A stretch of 64,000 nt of DNA from NCBI RefSeq assembly GCF_000237085.1, contig NC_016627.1, forward strand, positions 2,294,118 to 2,358,117, given 5' to 3'. The notes beneath the pieces were generated by a model that searched no databases, was not told the DNA's origin, and saw only the letters and a list, made by a program, of their open reading frames with translations. Below are positions 8,684-18,648 of this stretch, in pieces. How positions within the stretch are numbered: the stretch's first letter is position 1; the number at the start of each line of letters is the position of its first letter. A program made the translations under genes and the position numbers. The stretch is from Acetivibrio clariflavus DSM 19732. Its GTDB lineage: Bacteria; Bacillota; Clostridia; Acetivibrionales; Acetivibrionaceae.

Positions 8684-8713
8684 AAGCGTGTTGGTAAGTT
8701 ACCGACACGCTTT
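8684..8713. terminator. Intrinsic terminator between mtnA and aroB
   Basis: AAGCGTGT pairs with ACACGCTT, and the inner GGT/ACC pairs extend the stem. A T-rich tail follows on the plus strand. The two genes converge here, so the hairpin may serve both. Confidence 0.75.
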
Positions 8714-8731
8714 ACTTTTCTACCTTCAACC

Positions 8732-9814
8732 TTATTCTTTAAGATCTGCTATTGCTCTTTTTATAAGAGCCTCGTCATCAATAGTGCATTGAACTACTTC
8801 CCCGATTTTTTTCCTCGGGAGTATAAAGGTAAGTTTATTGCCCTTTATCTTTTTATCGTAAAACATCTGATTGTATACCTTATCCACATCTATATTCTCA
8901 AGCTTTACCGGAAGCCCGATTTTCATAAGTGTATTTTTGACTTTGTCCACCAAATCGGATTCAATCATTTCAAGATATTGCGCCATTCTGAATGCTGCCA
9001 CCATTCCCAATGAAACACATTCCCCATGTAGAAGCTCAAAATTCATAACGGTTTCTATAGCGTGTCCGATGGTATGTCCAAAGTTCAGATTAGCCCTCAG
9101 CCCGCTTTCCCTTTCATCCTTTTCAACCACACTTCCCTTTATAGAGCAGTTAATCTTTGTAATATATTGCAAAACACTCTCGTCGAAACTGAATATTTTA
9201 TTTACATTATAATCGATATAGTCAAAAAATTCAGCATCTTGTATAATTCCGTGTTTTACTACCTCTGCAAGCCCAGCTTGCAGTTCTCTTTTAGGCAGAG
9301 TCCTCAATGTATTTACGTTTATATAAACAAACTTAGGCTGGTAAAAAGCTCCGATAATATTTTTGCTGCCATTGAAATCTACTCCCACTTTACCGCCAAC
9401 ACTGCTGTCCGATTGTGCAAGCAGTGATGTGGGAATTTGAACAAAATTAATACCTCTTAAAAACGTAGCAGCAGCAAATCCTGTTATATCACCGACCACT
9501 CCGCCACCTAGAGCTACAAGAGTGGAGTTTCTGTCCAATTTCAGGCTTATCAAATATTGGTAAATATCTCTGATAGTATCAAGATTTTTGCTCTTTTCTC
9601 CTGCCGGAATGACATATTTAAACACTTCGCCTTCAAATTTCCTTAATGAATCCATACATTGCTGCGATTGATATTTATCTACATTGCTGTCGGTTATCAA
9701 AACCAATTTCCCATTTATTTTTGCATTATCCAAGCTACTTTTCAAATCACTGTAGTCGGTTGTTATGTATATCGGATAACTTCTCTCATTTAAATTTATA
9801 TTTAGCTTAATCAC
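8732..9814 (-). CDS. aroB: 3-dehydroquinate synthase
   Basis: This 360-residue enzyme carries out the second step of the shikimate pathway and needs NAD and a divalent metal. The NAD site is GGGVVGDITGFAAATFLRG. The metal site includes the glutamate in LAEVVKHG and the histidines in NFGHTIGHAIE and LLHGE. The start is GTG, with its GGAGTGA ribosome site inside the last codons of divIVA. It is therefore the last gene of the cell-division cluster, an unusual partner for aroB, since no other shikimate gene is present. Confidence 0.94.
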   Translation of the reverse strand: MIKLNINLNERSYPIYITTDYSDLKSSLDNAKINGKLVLITDSNVDKYQSQQCMDSLRKFEGEVFKYVIPAGEKSKNLDTIRDIYQYLISLKLDRNSTLVALGGGVVGDITGFAAATFLRGINFVQIPTSLLAQSDSSVGGKVGVDFNGSKNIIGAFYQPKFVYINVNTLRTLPKRELQAGLAEVVKHGIIQDAEFFDYIDYNVNKIFSFDESVLQYITKINCSIKGSVVEKDERESGLRANLNFGHTIGHAIETVMNFELLHGECVSLGMVAAFRMAQYLEMIESDLVDKVKNTLMKIGLPVKLENIDVDKVYNQMFYDKKIKGNKLTFILPRKKIGEVVQCTIDDEALIKRAIADLKE

Positions 9815-9823
9815 TATCTCAAG

Positions 9824-10330
9824 TCACTCCTTAATATTAACACAATCTGCCGTATTAAAACAATCTACAGTACTAATATCCTGGTCATCAATCACAGATC
9901 TTAATGCTTCCAGCTGGGAATGAAGAAGAGCTTCTGCTTTACTCTTATAAATATGAAGCCGTTTTTTTGTCTCTTCATATTCATATTTTATTCTCATAAC
10001 TTCCTGATTGGCTTCATTAATTATTTTCTGAGCTTTTAACTCTGCCTCTTTTATAATATTTTCCGCTTTCAGATACCCGTTTTTCTTTATGTCTTCGCTG
10101 GTTTTCTGGGCAATAATTAAAGTGTTCTGCAGAGATTCTTCTATATTTTTGTAATGCTGTATTGCCTGATTCAAAGCTTCCAGCTTGTCCTTAAGCTCTC
10201 TGTTTTCATGGATATAAGCAGTATAATCCTCTATAATTTTATCTAGTACCTCGTTTACCATATCCTCACTATATCCACGTATACTCCTTTTGAAAGTAAG
10301 GTTTTGCAAATCGTTGGGAGTATAATTCAT
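9824..10330 (-). CDS. divIVA: DivIVA-domain cell division protein
   Basis: This 168-residue protein begins with a DivIVA membrane-curvature domain, MNYTPNDLQNLTFKRSIRGY. A long coiled coil follows (about 30-145), and the tail ends in two Cys-bearing DC repeats (VDCFNTADCVNIKE). DivIVA proteins collect at negatively curved membranes, at the division site and poles, and recruit division or chromosome-anchoring partners. The ATG is the second of two near GAGGTG, giving good spacing. It occupies the position after ylmH seen in many Firmicutes. Confidence 0.9.
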   Translation of the reverse strand: MNYTPNDLQNLTFKRSIRGYSEDMVNEVLDKIIEDYTAYIHENRELKDKLEALNQAIQHYKNIEESLQNTLIIAQKTSEDIKKNGYLKAENIIKEAELKAQKIINEANQEVMRIKYEYEETKKRLHIYKSKAEALLHSQLEALRSVIDDQDISTVDCFNTADCVNIKE

Positions 10331-10345
10331 TCATAAGCACCTCTT

Positions 10346-11137
10346 TTATATAAATTTCTTTAAATATATACTTATTCTGTCTTTTTTAGTGGTTCCTCCA
10401 ATTTCCTGCACCAAAACTCGGCCCTTCCCTCTTATGGAAATCAGGTCACCCTCCTTAACGCTTTTCTTAAGGTTGGTAGTGGTTTCCCAATTCAGGTTGA
10501 CCCTCTCTGCCCGTATATATTCCTGAACTTTACTTCTTGACATGCCAAAACCTGCACTGGCAACAGAATCAAGCCTTAAAGAAGCAACCGTTGTTCGTAT
10601 CTCCTTGACTTTTTGCTCCCGTGCCTGAAGGCTGTCAAGACCGACATAATCCAGTTCAACTTTTATATTACCCACTTTTTCGAGATTGTATTTTATGTAA
10701 TCAGCAACATCGTTTTCGACAATTACCAAACAGTGCTCATCTTTTATAAGAATATCGCCAATTTTCTCCCTTTTAATTCCTAACCCCATCAAAGAGCCAA
10801 GGTAATCTCTATGTGAAACACTTCCCCGACTCATTAAACAAATTTTCAGCACTTTAAAAAAACCGATTAAATCCGGTTCATAATCTATCGGCATATTTCT
10901 AGGGCAGAAAACCACAACAGCCCTTTCTGCCCCTTCATAACCTCCATAGAATAAAAAATTATCAATATCGCTTGAATTAAGACACGCCGATACAACATTC
11001 TGCATACGTGGATCCAAAAAGTCAGTAACCGTAACTTTTCCAGTTTTCTCAGCCAGATAAAACTTATCCAACACTTTTGCAACAACTAATCTATCTTCAC
11101 TTTTAGATACCTTTTTCAATATTTCTTCTTTGTTCAT
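10346..11137 (-). CDS. ylmH: YlmH family S4-domain RNA-binding protein
   Basis: This 263-residue protein has the YlmH plan: an N-terminal alpha/beta region including FLDPRMQNV and FYGGYEGAERAVV, then an S4 RNA-binding domain (about 185-245) with RLDSVASAGFGMSRSK and VNLNWETTTNLKKSVKEGD. Family members bind the ribosome or rRNA and are linked to rescue of stalled translation and to cell division. It ends 15 bases before divIVA in the usual order. Confidence 0.92.
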   Translation of the reverse strand: MNKEEILKKVSKSEDRLVVAKVLDKFYLAEKTGKVTVTDFLDPRMQNVVSACLNSSDIDNFLFYGGYEGAERAVVVFCPRNMPIDYEPDLIGFFKVLKICLMSRGSVSHRDYLGSLMGLGIKREKIGDILIKDEHCLVIVENDVADYIKYNLEKVGNIKVELDYVGLDSLQAREQKVKEIRTTVASLRLDSVASAGFGMSRSKVQEYIRAERVNLNWETTTNLKKSVKEGDLISIRGKGRVLVQEIGGTTKKDRISIYLKKFI

Positions 11138-11206
11138 AGTCTAGCATCCGTTAAGCAGTAAAAAATTAAAATTTCCAGCGGCATCAATAATGTTTAGGTA
11201 TTAACC

Positions 11207-11488
11207 TTATATATAACTTATTAAAATACTAAACAACAACCTTCTTACCGCTTCAATAATCAAGTAAACAATCAATGGTGAAAAATCCAGCATAGAATTT
11301 CTACCAAAAGAAGATTTTGCAATCAATTCTCTAACCGGACTTAAAATAGGCTCTGTTATCTGGTTCAGTAATTCTATTATAGGATTATCTCTCGGCAAAT
11401 TAGGAATCCATGATAAAACCGCTCGTATTACCAATGCCCATTCTATTACCAACAATAGTATGTCCAGTGCTTTTATAAGATTATACAT
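11207..11488 (-). CDS. yggT: YggT family membrane protein
   Basis: This 93-residue protein has two hydrophobic stretches flanking the family signature VLSWIPNLPRDNPI and ITEPILSPVREL, typical of YggT (YlmG). The family is linked to division-site or membrane organisation, but its biochemical role is unknown. It lies 12 bases after sepF, in the standard ylm gene order. Confidence 0.92.
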   Translation of the reverse strand: MYNLIKALDILLLVIEWALVIRAVLSWIPNLPRDNPIIELLNQITEPILSPVRELIAKSSFGRNSMLDFSPLIVYLIIEAVRRLLFSILISYI

Positions 11489-11500
11489 TTATATCCTCCA

Positions 11501-11959
11501 TTATTTTGCCCAAGGGAAAGCTGTCTTATTTGACATCTCTCCTTTTAAATCCCCCATAATGTCAACATTATGCGGAGCAACAATAAATATTTCATTGGAA
11601 ACCTTCTGTATAGATCCATCCAAGGCATAAACCGAACCGCTCAGGAAATCGATAATACGCTGAGCCAGATCTTTTTCCAATCCTTCAAGATTAATAACTA
11701 TTGGCTTTTTGTTTTTCAAGTGATCACAGATGTCCTGTGCATCATTAAAATTCTCAGGTTGAACGACAACTACTTTAAACTGTGCTGAGGAGTGGATGTT
11801 AACAACTTTACCAGTTGAAGACCTCCTGTTGATAGTTTGAATAAATTGAGGCTTTTCATATTCTTCAGTTTCTTCCTCTTCCTTCTCTAATAATTCTTCG
11901 TCCTCTTCTTCAGTCTCCCAACCTACAAAATTGAGAACCTTGTTAAATAACTTTGACAT
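11501..11959 (-). CDS. sepF: Cell division protein SepF
   Basis: This 152-residue protein has an N-terminal amphipathic membrane anchor (MSKLFNKVLNFVGW), an acidic Glu-rich linker (about 16-38) and the SepF core with VVVQPENFNDAQDICDHL and VINLEGLEKDLAQRIIDFLSG. SepF ties FtsZ filaments to the membrane and shapes the septum. The AAAGAGGAGG ribosome site is strong. Its place between yggS and yggT is the conserved one. Confidence 0.95.
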   Translation of the reverse strand: MSKLFNKVLNFVGWETEEEDEELLEKEEEETEEYEKPQFIQTINRRSSTGKVVNIHSSAQFKVVVVQPENFNDAQDICDHLKNKKPIVINLEGLEKDLAQRIIDFLSGSVYALDGSIQKVSNEIFIVAPHNVDIMGDLKGEMSNKTAFPWAK

Positions 11960-11995
11960 TAAAAATACCTCCTCTTTATCTTTTGTGCAATTTCA

Positions 11996-12703
11996 CTATA
12001 TGTACTTACGTTCTCCAAACAACGCTGTACCAATTCTCACTATATTGGCGCCTTCTTCTATAGCCACTTCAAAGTCATTACTCATGCCCATAGAAAGATA
12101 TTCCATATTTATATTATTAATATTTTCCTTTTCAATGTCAATAGACAATTTTCTCAAACCGGAAAAAACGTATCTTACAGCTTCCGGATTTGTAGTATAA
12201 GGAGCAATAGTCATAAGACCCCTAACCCTTAAATTTTCAAGCTCAGATATCTTTCGTATCAACTCTAAAGCATCCTGCGCTGCAGCTCCAAATTTAGACT
12301 GTTCACCGGAAATATTAACTTGTACCAATATATCAACCTTTTTCCCTATCTTTTGGGCTCTGGTATTTATCTCTGCAGCTAAACTATATCTGTCCACCGA
12401 ATGGATCAATTTAACTTTGTCTATAATATACTTAACTTTATTAGTTTGCAAATGTCCAATTAAATGCCAATTGCAATCTCTATTAATTATATCGTACTTT
12501 TGTACCAATTCCTGAACCCTATTTTCTCCTAATTCCGTGATTCCTTCATCAATTGCCTTTATAATTTTTTCCGGTTCAACGGTCTTAGAGACTGCTACCA
12601 GCATAATATCTTCAGCTTTTCTTCCGCTTTTTGCTGCAGCTTTTTCAATTCTCTCCCTTATAATTTCCAGATTTCTTTTGATATAATCATATTGCCCGCT
12701 CAT
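11996..12703 (-). CDS. yggS: YggS family pyridoxal phosphate homeostasis protein
   Basis: This 235-residue single-domain PLP-binding barrel resembles the N-terminal half of alanine racemase. The PLP lysine is in MLVAVSKTVEP. Other landmarks are GENRVQEL, WHLIGHLQTNK, RGLMTIAP and SMGMSNDFEVAIEEGANIVRIGTALFG. The family balances free PLP and amino acid pools and has no known catalytic turnover. The ATG overlaps the stop of the HlyD-like gene (TGATG), so the two are translationally coupled. Confidence 0.94.
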   Translation of the reverse strand: MSGQYDYIKRNLEIIRERIEKAAAKSGRKAEDIMLVAVSKTVEPEKIIKAIDEGITELGENRVQELVQKYDIINRDCNWHLIGHLQTNKVKYIIDKVKLIHSVDRYSLAAEINTRAQKIGKKVDILVQVNISGEQSKFGAAAQDALELIRKISELENLRVRGLMTIAPYTTNPEAVRYVFSGLRKLSIDIEKENINNINMEYLSMGMSNDFEVAIEEGANIVRIGTALFGERKYI

Positions 12704-13992
12704 CAGTTTATTGTCTGCCCTTCCTCTATATTAATTGGATTAACAACATAACTTGAATATAAACTGACACTATAAGAATTAACATTATCTGAATCTATAT
12801 TTTTATTGTCTATATTTTTAATTATAGCAAATTCTTCATTTTTTCCAACTATCTCAACCTTGACAAACCTGGCACGATTAGCTTTAACCAGGCATATTTC
12901 CGCTATTTTATTTTTTTCATCAATATTACTAAGGCTCCTCAAAGGCACTTTAAGGCCGCTGTATTGATTTTTTATCAAATCTATATTTATTTTTCTAAAA
13001 GGTGCCGTTTCACTGGCAGCATTACTTACTTTTACAGCAACTATGCTTTTTCCGTCCATATTATTTGACCGATAAAAAACATTGCCAGTTACAACTTTTC
13101 CCAAATCGTTCAATCTTATATCTATTCCGTCATCCACTTTATATTCCTTGGCAAGCTTTGAATCAAGAATCATGACCAAATAGTACTCTATATCGGTTAT
13201 AACCTTTGCAAAAGGTTTGCCTTCTTCAACCCCAACTTTTTCAATATCTTTCTGTATCCCTTTTTCTTCAACATTTTCAATATCTTCAAGCGTTAATTCA
13301 CTTATCCTGTCCGGTGTCAAAAAAGCTTCATATCCGTCAATCACATAGGAAACAATTCCCGATACAGACGCAGTTATATCTTGTGTATTTTGATTTATAC
13401 GTCTTTGCAAATTGTTCTTTTCATCAAGAAGCGACTGAATATATGCATTGGGTTTGCTTAAACTTCCTGCTATAGTGGCTTTCTTTTGAATCAATTCATC
13501 AACTTCGCCTTTTAATTTAGAACTTTTTGCCAACTCATTGCTATTTCCAAGTTTTATTATTTCTTTTAACTTACCTTCAATTTCGTTTTCAAGCTTTTTC
13601 AAATCATCGGAAAAAAGCTCTAAATTCTCATTTCTCTTCCTCTGTGCCTCAATTATTTTAATATCTAAAGCTTTCAGCTCTTCCATAAGCTTCTCGGATG
13701 ACTTGTTCAGCACAGTAGCTATCCTGCCGTTAGTACCAATCTTTTCACCCTCGTCTATTTCTTTTATGCATTTTCCTCCTATAGGTGAATTGAGTACAAC
13801 CTCACTTCTGACAATGACAGCATCCAAATTAATCGAATCCTGTATATCCCCCATTCTTACAATATCCGTGCTGACATTCTTTCCGTAAACCCAAAATATA
13901 AAAGAAGGAACATATAACAGTAAAAATAAAACTATCAATATACTTCCGAGTTTAATTCTCTTCGTAGCTACTGAATTGTTAACTTCAGCCAT
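12703..13992 (-). CDS. HlyD/RND-type membrane fusion protein
   Basis: This 429-residue protein has a single N-terminal membrane helix (about 15-37). A lipoyl-like half-motif follows, then a long coiled coil (about 110-205) and beta-barrel domains, as in HlyD-type adaptor proteins. No ABC transporter or outer partner lies beside it. In clostridia a gene of this kind often heads the ylm/sepF cluster, which hints at an envelope or division role rather than drug export. The stop overlaps the yggS start. The fold call is good and the substrate unknown. Confidence 0.75.
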   Translation of the reverse strand: MAEVNNSVATKRIKLGSILIVLFLLLYVPSFIFWVYGKNVSTDIVRMGDIQDSINLDAVIVRSEVVLNSPIGGKCIKEIDEGEKIGTNGRIATVLNKSSEKLMEELKALDIKIIEAQRKRNENLELFSDDLKKLENEIEGKLKEIIKLGNSNELAKSSKLKGEVDELIQKKATIAGSLSKPNAYIQSLLDEKNNLQRRINQNTQDITASVSGIVSYVIDGYEAFLTPDRISELTLEDIENVEEKGIQKDIEKVGVEEGKPFAKVITDIEYYLVMILDSKLAKEYKVDDGIDIRLNDLGKVVTGNVFYRSNNMDGKSIVAVKVSNAASETAPFRKINIDLIKNQYSGLKVPLRSLSNIDEKNKIAEICLVKANRARFVKVEIVGKNEEFAIIKNIDNKNIDSDNVNSYSVSLYSSYVVNPINIEEGQTIN

Positions 13993-14057
13993 ATTTTCCT
14001 CCTTCCATATTTAAGGCCTATTTATATTTTCTACTTTTTTGTCTTTTTACCTGCTGT

Positions 14058-15344
14058 TTAGAGAGCCGAAATCAATTTTCTGTCCACCATGTTTTGAATG
14101 GCTATCATTAATCCAAGCTTCACATGCTCATAGACCAGCCCACCCTGCATATAAGCAATATAGGGAGGCTTTATGGGGGCATCGGCACTAAGCTCAATGG
14201 AAGACCCCTGTATAAATGCACCTGCAGCCATAATAACAGGGCAATCATACCCTGGCATGTCCCAAGGTTCGGGAGTAACATAGGCATCTACCGGTGAGCC
14301 CTTTTGAATTCCCTGACAAAATGCAATAAGGCTGTCCGGATTGTTAAATTTAACCGCCTGAATAATATCTCCCCGTCTGTCGCTTATATCGGGGCTTGTC
14401 TCAAATCCAAGTCTTTTCATCACTGCACTGCAAAGCACAGCACCTTTCAGGCTTTCTGCCACAACATGGGGTGCCATAAAAAGTCCCTGGAACATAAGGC
14501 GATTGTGTCCCAAAGAAGAGCCCACTTCTTTTCCCAGCCCCGGTGTGGTAAGTCTGTAAGCAGCTTTATCTACACACTCTTTAGTCCCAACAATATAACC
14601 GCCGGTTTCGGCCAATCCCCCTCCGGGATTTTTTATAAGTGATCCTGCGGCAAGATCGGCTCCTACCTCTATCGGTTCACGCTCTTCCACAAACTCTCCA
14701 TAGCAGTTGTCTACCATAACAATTATGTCTTTCTTAATACCCTTTATAAAACTTATAGTCTTTTCAATATCCTCAATCAAAAGAGATTGTCTCCAGGCAT
14801 AACCCCTCGACCTCTGAATAAGCACCATTTTTGTTCTGTCATTTATACTCTTTCCGATTGAATCCAAATCCGGCTTCCCGTTATCCAAAAGCTCAACCTG
14901 GGAATATGTAATACCAAATTCTTTAAGAGAGCCTCCACCTTCTCCCCTTATACCGATAACTTCCTCTAAAGTATCATAGGGCTTGCCTGTTACACAAAGC
15001 AGTTCATCCCCCGGTCTTAAATTGCCAAAAAGGCATAGTGCCAAAGCATGGGTACCAGAAACTATCTGGTGCCTTACAAGAGCATCTTCTGCCTTGAAAA
15101 CATCCTTATACACGCTATCCAAAACATCTCTGCCTTTATCACCGTAACCATATCCCGTTGTTCCGTGAAAATGGGAATCACTCAGATTATTCATCTGCAT
15201 TGCTTTTATAACTTTTAACTGATTGCACTCTCTTACACTGTCAATTTTTTGAAATTCACCTTTTACTTCTTCCTGTGCCGAATTAATGCACTCTAATACC
15301 TTCGAATCTATGTTAAACTCCTTTTTCAGCAATTCCTGTATCAT
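14058..15344 (-). CDS. Methionine gamma-lyase family (aluminium resistance-like) PLP enzyme
   Basis: The protein has about 428 residues of a fold-type I PLP enzyme. It shows SGTHALALCLFGNLRPGDE near the cofactor phosphate, VMVDNCYGEFVEEREP with the ring-binding aspartate, and the Schiff-base lysine in SLIKNPGGGLAETGGYI. These features belong to the family annotated as methionine gamma-lyase or aluminium resistance protein; the true substrate is uncertain. I prefer the ATG at 15342-15344, because AGAGGAAA lies just upstream. An ATG at 15401 in the same frame would add 19 basic residues and has no good ribosome site. It is monocistronic by position. Confidence 0.85.
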   Translation of the reverse strand: MIQELLKKEFNIDSKVLECINSAQEEVKGEFQKIDSVRECNQLKVIKAMQMNNLSDSHFHGTTGYGYGDKGRDVLDSVYKDVFKAEDALVRHQIVSGTHALALCLFGNLRPGDELLCVTGKPYDTLEEVIGIRGEGGGSLKEFGITYSQVELLDNGKPDLDSIGKSINDRTKMVLIQRSRGYAWRQSLLIEDIEKTISFIKGIKKDIIVMVDNCYGEFVEEREPIEVGADLAAGSLIKNPGGGLAETGGYIVGTKECVDKAAYRLTTPGLGKEVGSSLGHNRLMFQGLFMAPHVVAESLKGAVLCSAVMKRLGFETSPDISDRRGDIIQAVKFNNPDSLIAFCQGIQKGSPVDAYVTPEPWDMPGYDCPVIMAAGAFIQGSSIELSADAPIKPPYIAYMQGGLVYEHVKLGLMIAIQNMVDRKLISAL

Positions 15345-15567
15345 TCTTTCGTTTCCTCTCATTCTTTTTAATCTTAATAATTTCATAATTTCCTTCGGCA
15401 TTTCCGCAACATATGAAATACCTTATTTTATCCGACATCACTAACTATTTTAACACATAACGTTGCGAATTCAACCCTTTTAACAGTAAGCTCAGGTAAA
15501 ATACTTCCTTTTATGTATGGAATACTATCCACACAAATCAGTTTTGGTACATTATTCCATAATTCTC

Positions 15568-17280
15568 CTATTCCAATTTGTATATCTTCCATTGATAGGA
15601 CTTAAGGAAATCTCTTAATGTATCATTTTCCAATTCGACCTCTTTATTATCAATAAGATTCAAAGCTCTCTTTTTCCCGTCATTTATATTATCCATATAT
15701 ACATTGACTTCGGTCTTAATATGGGAAGTATTCATAACAATAATTATAATTTCCTTTTGACTCTTCCGGCCGAAAGCAAGTACTCCTTTCTCCCCTTTAA
15801 CTTTAAGTGCAACAAAACTTCCCTGTCTTAAAGCCTCGTGTTTATGCCTCAAATCTGTTAAAAACTTGTAAAGACTTAAAAATTTCATATTCCATTTGTT
15901 ATTATCCCAAACCATAGGTTTGCGGCAATCCGGGTCATCTCCGCCCTTCATTCCTATTTCGTCTCCATAGTAAATCATCGGCACTCCGGGAAAAGCAAAC
16001 TGAAATACCGTTGCAAGTTCAAAACGTTTTTCACAGCCGCCGCATAGCGTTAAAAATCTTGGTGTATCGTGGGTACTGATGACATTAACCATGTTGTTCA
16101 ATACTCCCAACTTATGGTTCATTAAATATCTGCCAATTCTTTGAAGAAAAAGTTCAGCATCGATCGACCTAAATGCAAACAAATCATTAATCAATGCTTT
16201 TAACTGATAATTTACAACTGAATCAAACTGATCACCGCAAAGCCATGAAGATGCCTCATCAAATATTTCACCGATAAGCACAATTTCGCTCTTTATAGCC
16301 TTCAATTCCCTTCGTATATGTCTTATAAAATTCCGATCCAATTCATCAGCAACATCAAACCTCCAGCCGTCTATATCGAATTTAAGGGTCCAGTACTTCA
16401 ATACATCGGTCAGATAAGCCATGACTTCTGGATTTGCCGTATTGAGTTTTGGCATGCCGGCAAAGTAGGAAAAACATTCATAATTGGGTTTAGGCCTTTG
16501 CGAAACGGGAAAGGAATATACATAAAACCAATCTTTATACCTTGAATTCTGTCCATTTTTTACAACATCCCTAAAAGCAAAGAAATCACTGGCGGTATGA
16601 TTTAATACTGCGTCAAAAATAACTTTTATGTTTGAAGCATGACATAAATCGATAAACTCCTTAAGCTGCATTTTATCGCCAAATATTGGGTCCAATTCAT
16701 AATAATCGCTTATATCATATCGGTGGTATGATTTGGATTCAAAAACCGGATTTAAGTAAATACAGCCTATTCCCAGAGACTTTATATACTCAAACTCAGA
16801 TATCAATCCCTTAAGATTTCCTCCGTAGAAGCCTTGTTTTACATTGTTGTCCCCATCTTTTCTCTTAAACCTGTCGGAAAAAATCTGATAAATCACAGTA
16901 TTTTCAAACCATTCCACACCCTTGACAATGTCGCTTTTTGAGAGATATGAATAGGAAAAGTGACCCCAGGTGGGCCTATGCTTGTGAAATCCGTTTTGAT
17001 TGAACCAAAGGGCTTCATAATTATCTTCCAAATAGAACATATATTTGATTCTTTTAATTTTCGAACAAATTATTGCTTCAAAATAATCGAAAAGCTCATC
17101 GGAAGCAGCCTTATGCATTAATATTTTTCCATTGACAGAAGAATCGTATTTTTCTTCATAATACAACATACAAGTGGATATTTCGTTTTTGCGGGTTCTG
17201 ATTCGTATTAAAAGCGTAGAGTCGTCCAAAGGGTAGGCATATTCGCTGTATTGCTTATGGTATATAGCTTCCCTCAGCAT
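15568..17280 (-). CDS. Intracellular GH13 enzyme, neopullulanase/cyclomaltodextrinase-like
   Basis: The protein has 570 residues from the ATG at 17278-17280, which follows GGGGGA; an upstream GTG has no ribosome site. An N-terminal beta domain like CBM34 (about 1-110) precedes the GH13 barrel. The four conserved regions are visible: DAVLNHTASDF, GWRFDVADELD with the nucleophile Asp, LIGEIFDEAS with the acid/base Glu, and VISTHDTPR with the stabilising Asp. There is no signal peptide, so it should act on maltodextrins or cyclodextrins in the cytoplasm. The exact specificity cannot be read from sequence. Confidence 0.88.
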   Translation of the reverse strand: MLREAIYHKQYSEYAYPLDDSTLLIRIRTRKNEISTCMLYYEEKYDSSVNGKILMHKAASDELFDYFEAIICSKIKRIKYMFYLEDNYEALWFNQNGFHKHRPTWGHFSYSYLSKSDIVKGVEWFENTVIYQIFSDRFKRKDGDNNVKQGFYGGNLKGLISEFEYIKSLGIGCIYLNPVFESKSYHRYDISDYYELDPIFGDKMQLKEFIDLCHASNIKVIFDAVLNHTASDFFAFRDVVKNGQNSRYKDWFYVYSFPVSQRPKPNYECFSYFAGMPKLNTANPEVMAYLTDVLKYWTLKFDIDGWRFDVADELDRNFIRHIRRELKAIKSEIVLIGEIFDEASSWLCGDQFDSVVNYQLKALINDLFAFRSIDAELFLQRIGRYLMNHKLGVLNNMVNVISTHDTPRFLTLCGGCEKRFELATVFQFAFPGVPMIYYGDEIGMKGGDDPDCRKPMVWDNNKWNMKFLSLYKFLTDLRHKHEALRQGSFVALKVKGEKGVLAFGRKSQKEIIIIVMNTSHIKTEVNVYMDNINDGKKRALNLIDNKEVELENDTLRDFLKSYQWKIYKLE

Positions 17281-17491
17281 TTTATCCCCCACTGTGCTAT
17301 GAAAATATCTCACAATAGCTATAATATTATAATATCACAAAACTGTGTATACAGCCATTCAAATAACAACCTACTCCCCTTTTGGCATCAAATTGCATCC
17401 TCGGCGGCAAATTAAAGTTTTTTTACCGACTTCTTTCGTACTTGCATTTTTTCTCTGTATATATTAACATTCAAAGGAAAGGTGATGGACA

Positions 17492-18505
17492 ATGATTATA
17501 ACATATACCGTTGAACAGGACGAAAACGGCAAGGATGTAAAATATATATTAAAGCACAGGATGGAAATTTCCAATAGGCTTATGCAAAAACTTAAATATC
17601 AAAACAAAATAAAGCTGAATCAAAAACCTGTTTTTGTAAATGCCATAGTTTCCGCCGGAGATGTGCTTGAAGTGGACATTGATTATGATGATGAAGTTGA
17701 AGATTTGGTTCCTCAGGACATTCCCATAGATATTATCTATGAGGATGATTGTCTTATTGCCGTAAATAAAGACTCAAATATTGTGGTTCATCCCACATGT
17801 CTGCATCTTGACGGAACCCTTGCCAATGCAGTTGCCCATCATATGATGAAAAAGGGTATGGCAAAAAAAATCCGGCCGGTCATCAGACTTGACAGAAACA
17901 CTTCCGGGATAATAATATTTGCCAAAAACTCTTATACCCAGGAATCGCTTATACGCCAGATGAATAAAAGGATTTTCCAAAAAGAATATATTGGAATCGT
18001 ACATGGTAGGGTTGAAAACCCAAAGGGTACCATTGATCTTCCCATAGAACGAAAAGAGGGAAGCATAATGATAAGACACGTTTCACCTTCCGGAGACAAA
18101 TCGGTAACCCATTTTGAAACCCTTGAAATCTTAAAAAATGCCTCTTTGTTAAAATTTCGTCTGGAAACCGGAAGAACACATCAAATAAGAGTGCACTGCC
18201 AGGCCATTGGACATCCTCTATTGGGTGATACCATGTATCCTTATTTGGATATTTCTCAAAGACCAAATATTTCGAATCGTATTGAAAATGATAGAGTAAT
18301 TTACGAATTGGGCAATACTATTTCCGACAATTCATTTCCTATTGCCCAAACCACTCATACTTCTCTACCCGTTGATATAATTGAAAGACAGGCACTTCAT
18401 TCTTTTAGAGTGGAATTTATTCACCCTATAACCAAAAAAACTCTTCAACTGGTTGCGCCTATTCCCAAAGACATTGATAAAGCTCTGGAAATATTGCGAA
18501 AATAA
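17492..18505 (+). CDS. RluA family pseudouridine synthase
   Basis: This 337-residue enzyme has an N-terminal S4-like region (about 15-75) and the RluA catalytic core. Landmarks are VNKDSNIVVHPT, the active-site aspartate in RLDRNTSGIIIFAKN, and LETGRTHQIRVHCQAIGHPLLGD. It should isomerise uridines in 23S rRNA, but which ones is not predictable. Between LLGDTMYP and the final QALHSFRVEFIHP there is an extra stretch of about 40 residues, which is longer than usual. The start ATG has an AAAGGTGAT ribosome site nearby. Confidence 0.88.
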   Translation: MIITYTVEQDENGKDVKYILKHRMEISNRLMQKLKYQNKIKLNQKPVFVNAIVSAGDVLEVDIDYDDEVEDLVPQDIPIDIIYEDDCLIAVNKDSNIVVHPTCLHLDGTLANAVAHHMMKKGMAKKIRPVIRLDRNTSGIIIFAKNSYTQESLIRQMNKRIFQKEYIGIVHGRVENPKGTIDLPIERKEGSIMIRHVSPSGDKSVTHFETLEILKNASLLKFRLETGRTHQIRVHCQAIGHPLLGDTMYPYLDISQRPNISNRIENDRVIYELGNTISDNSFPIAQTTHTSLPVDIIERQALHSFRVEFIHPITKKTLQLVAPIPKDIDKALEILRK

Positions 18506-18648
18506 TTACCCAAAAGTTTACACCTTTTAACAAAAATGTTATTATAATATTTGTTTTCTAAGATATCCAAAGTCACAAAATCGCTCTGTTAAATATGTGT
18601 GAACATATCTTAATATTTAATACTTTTGTAAACTGGAGGGAGTCTTAA

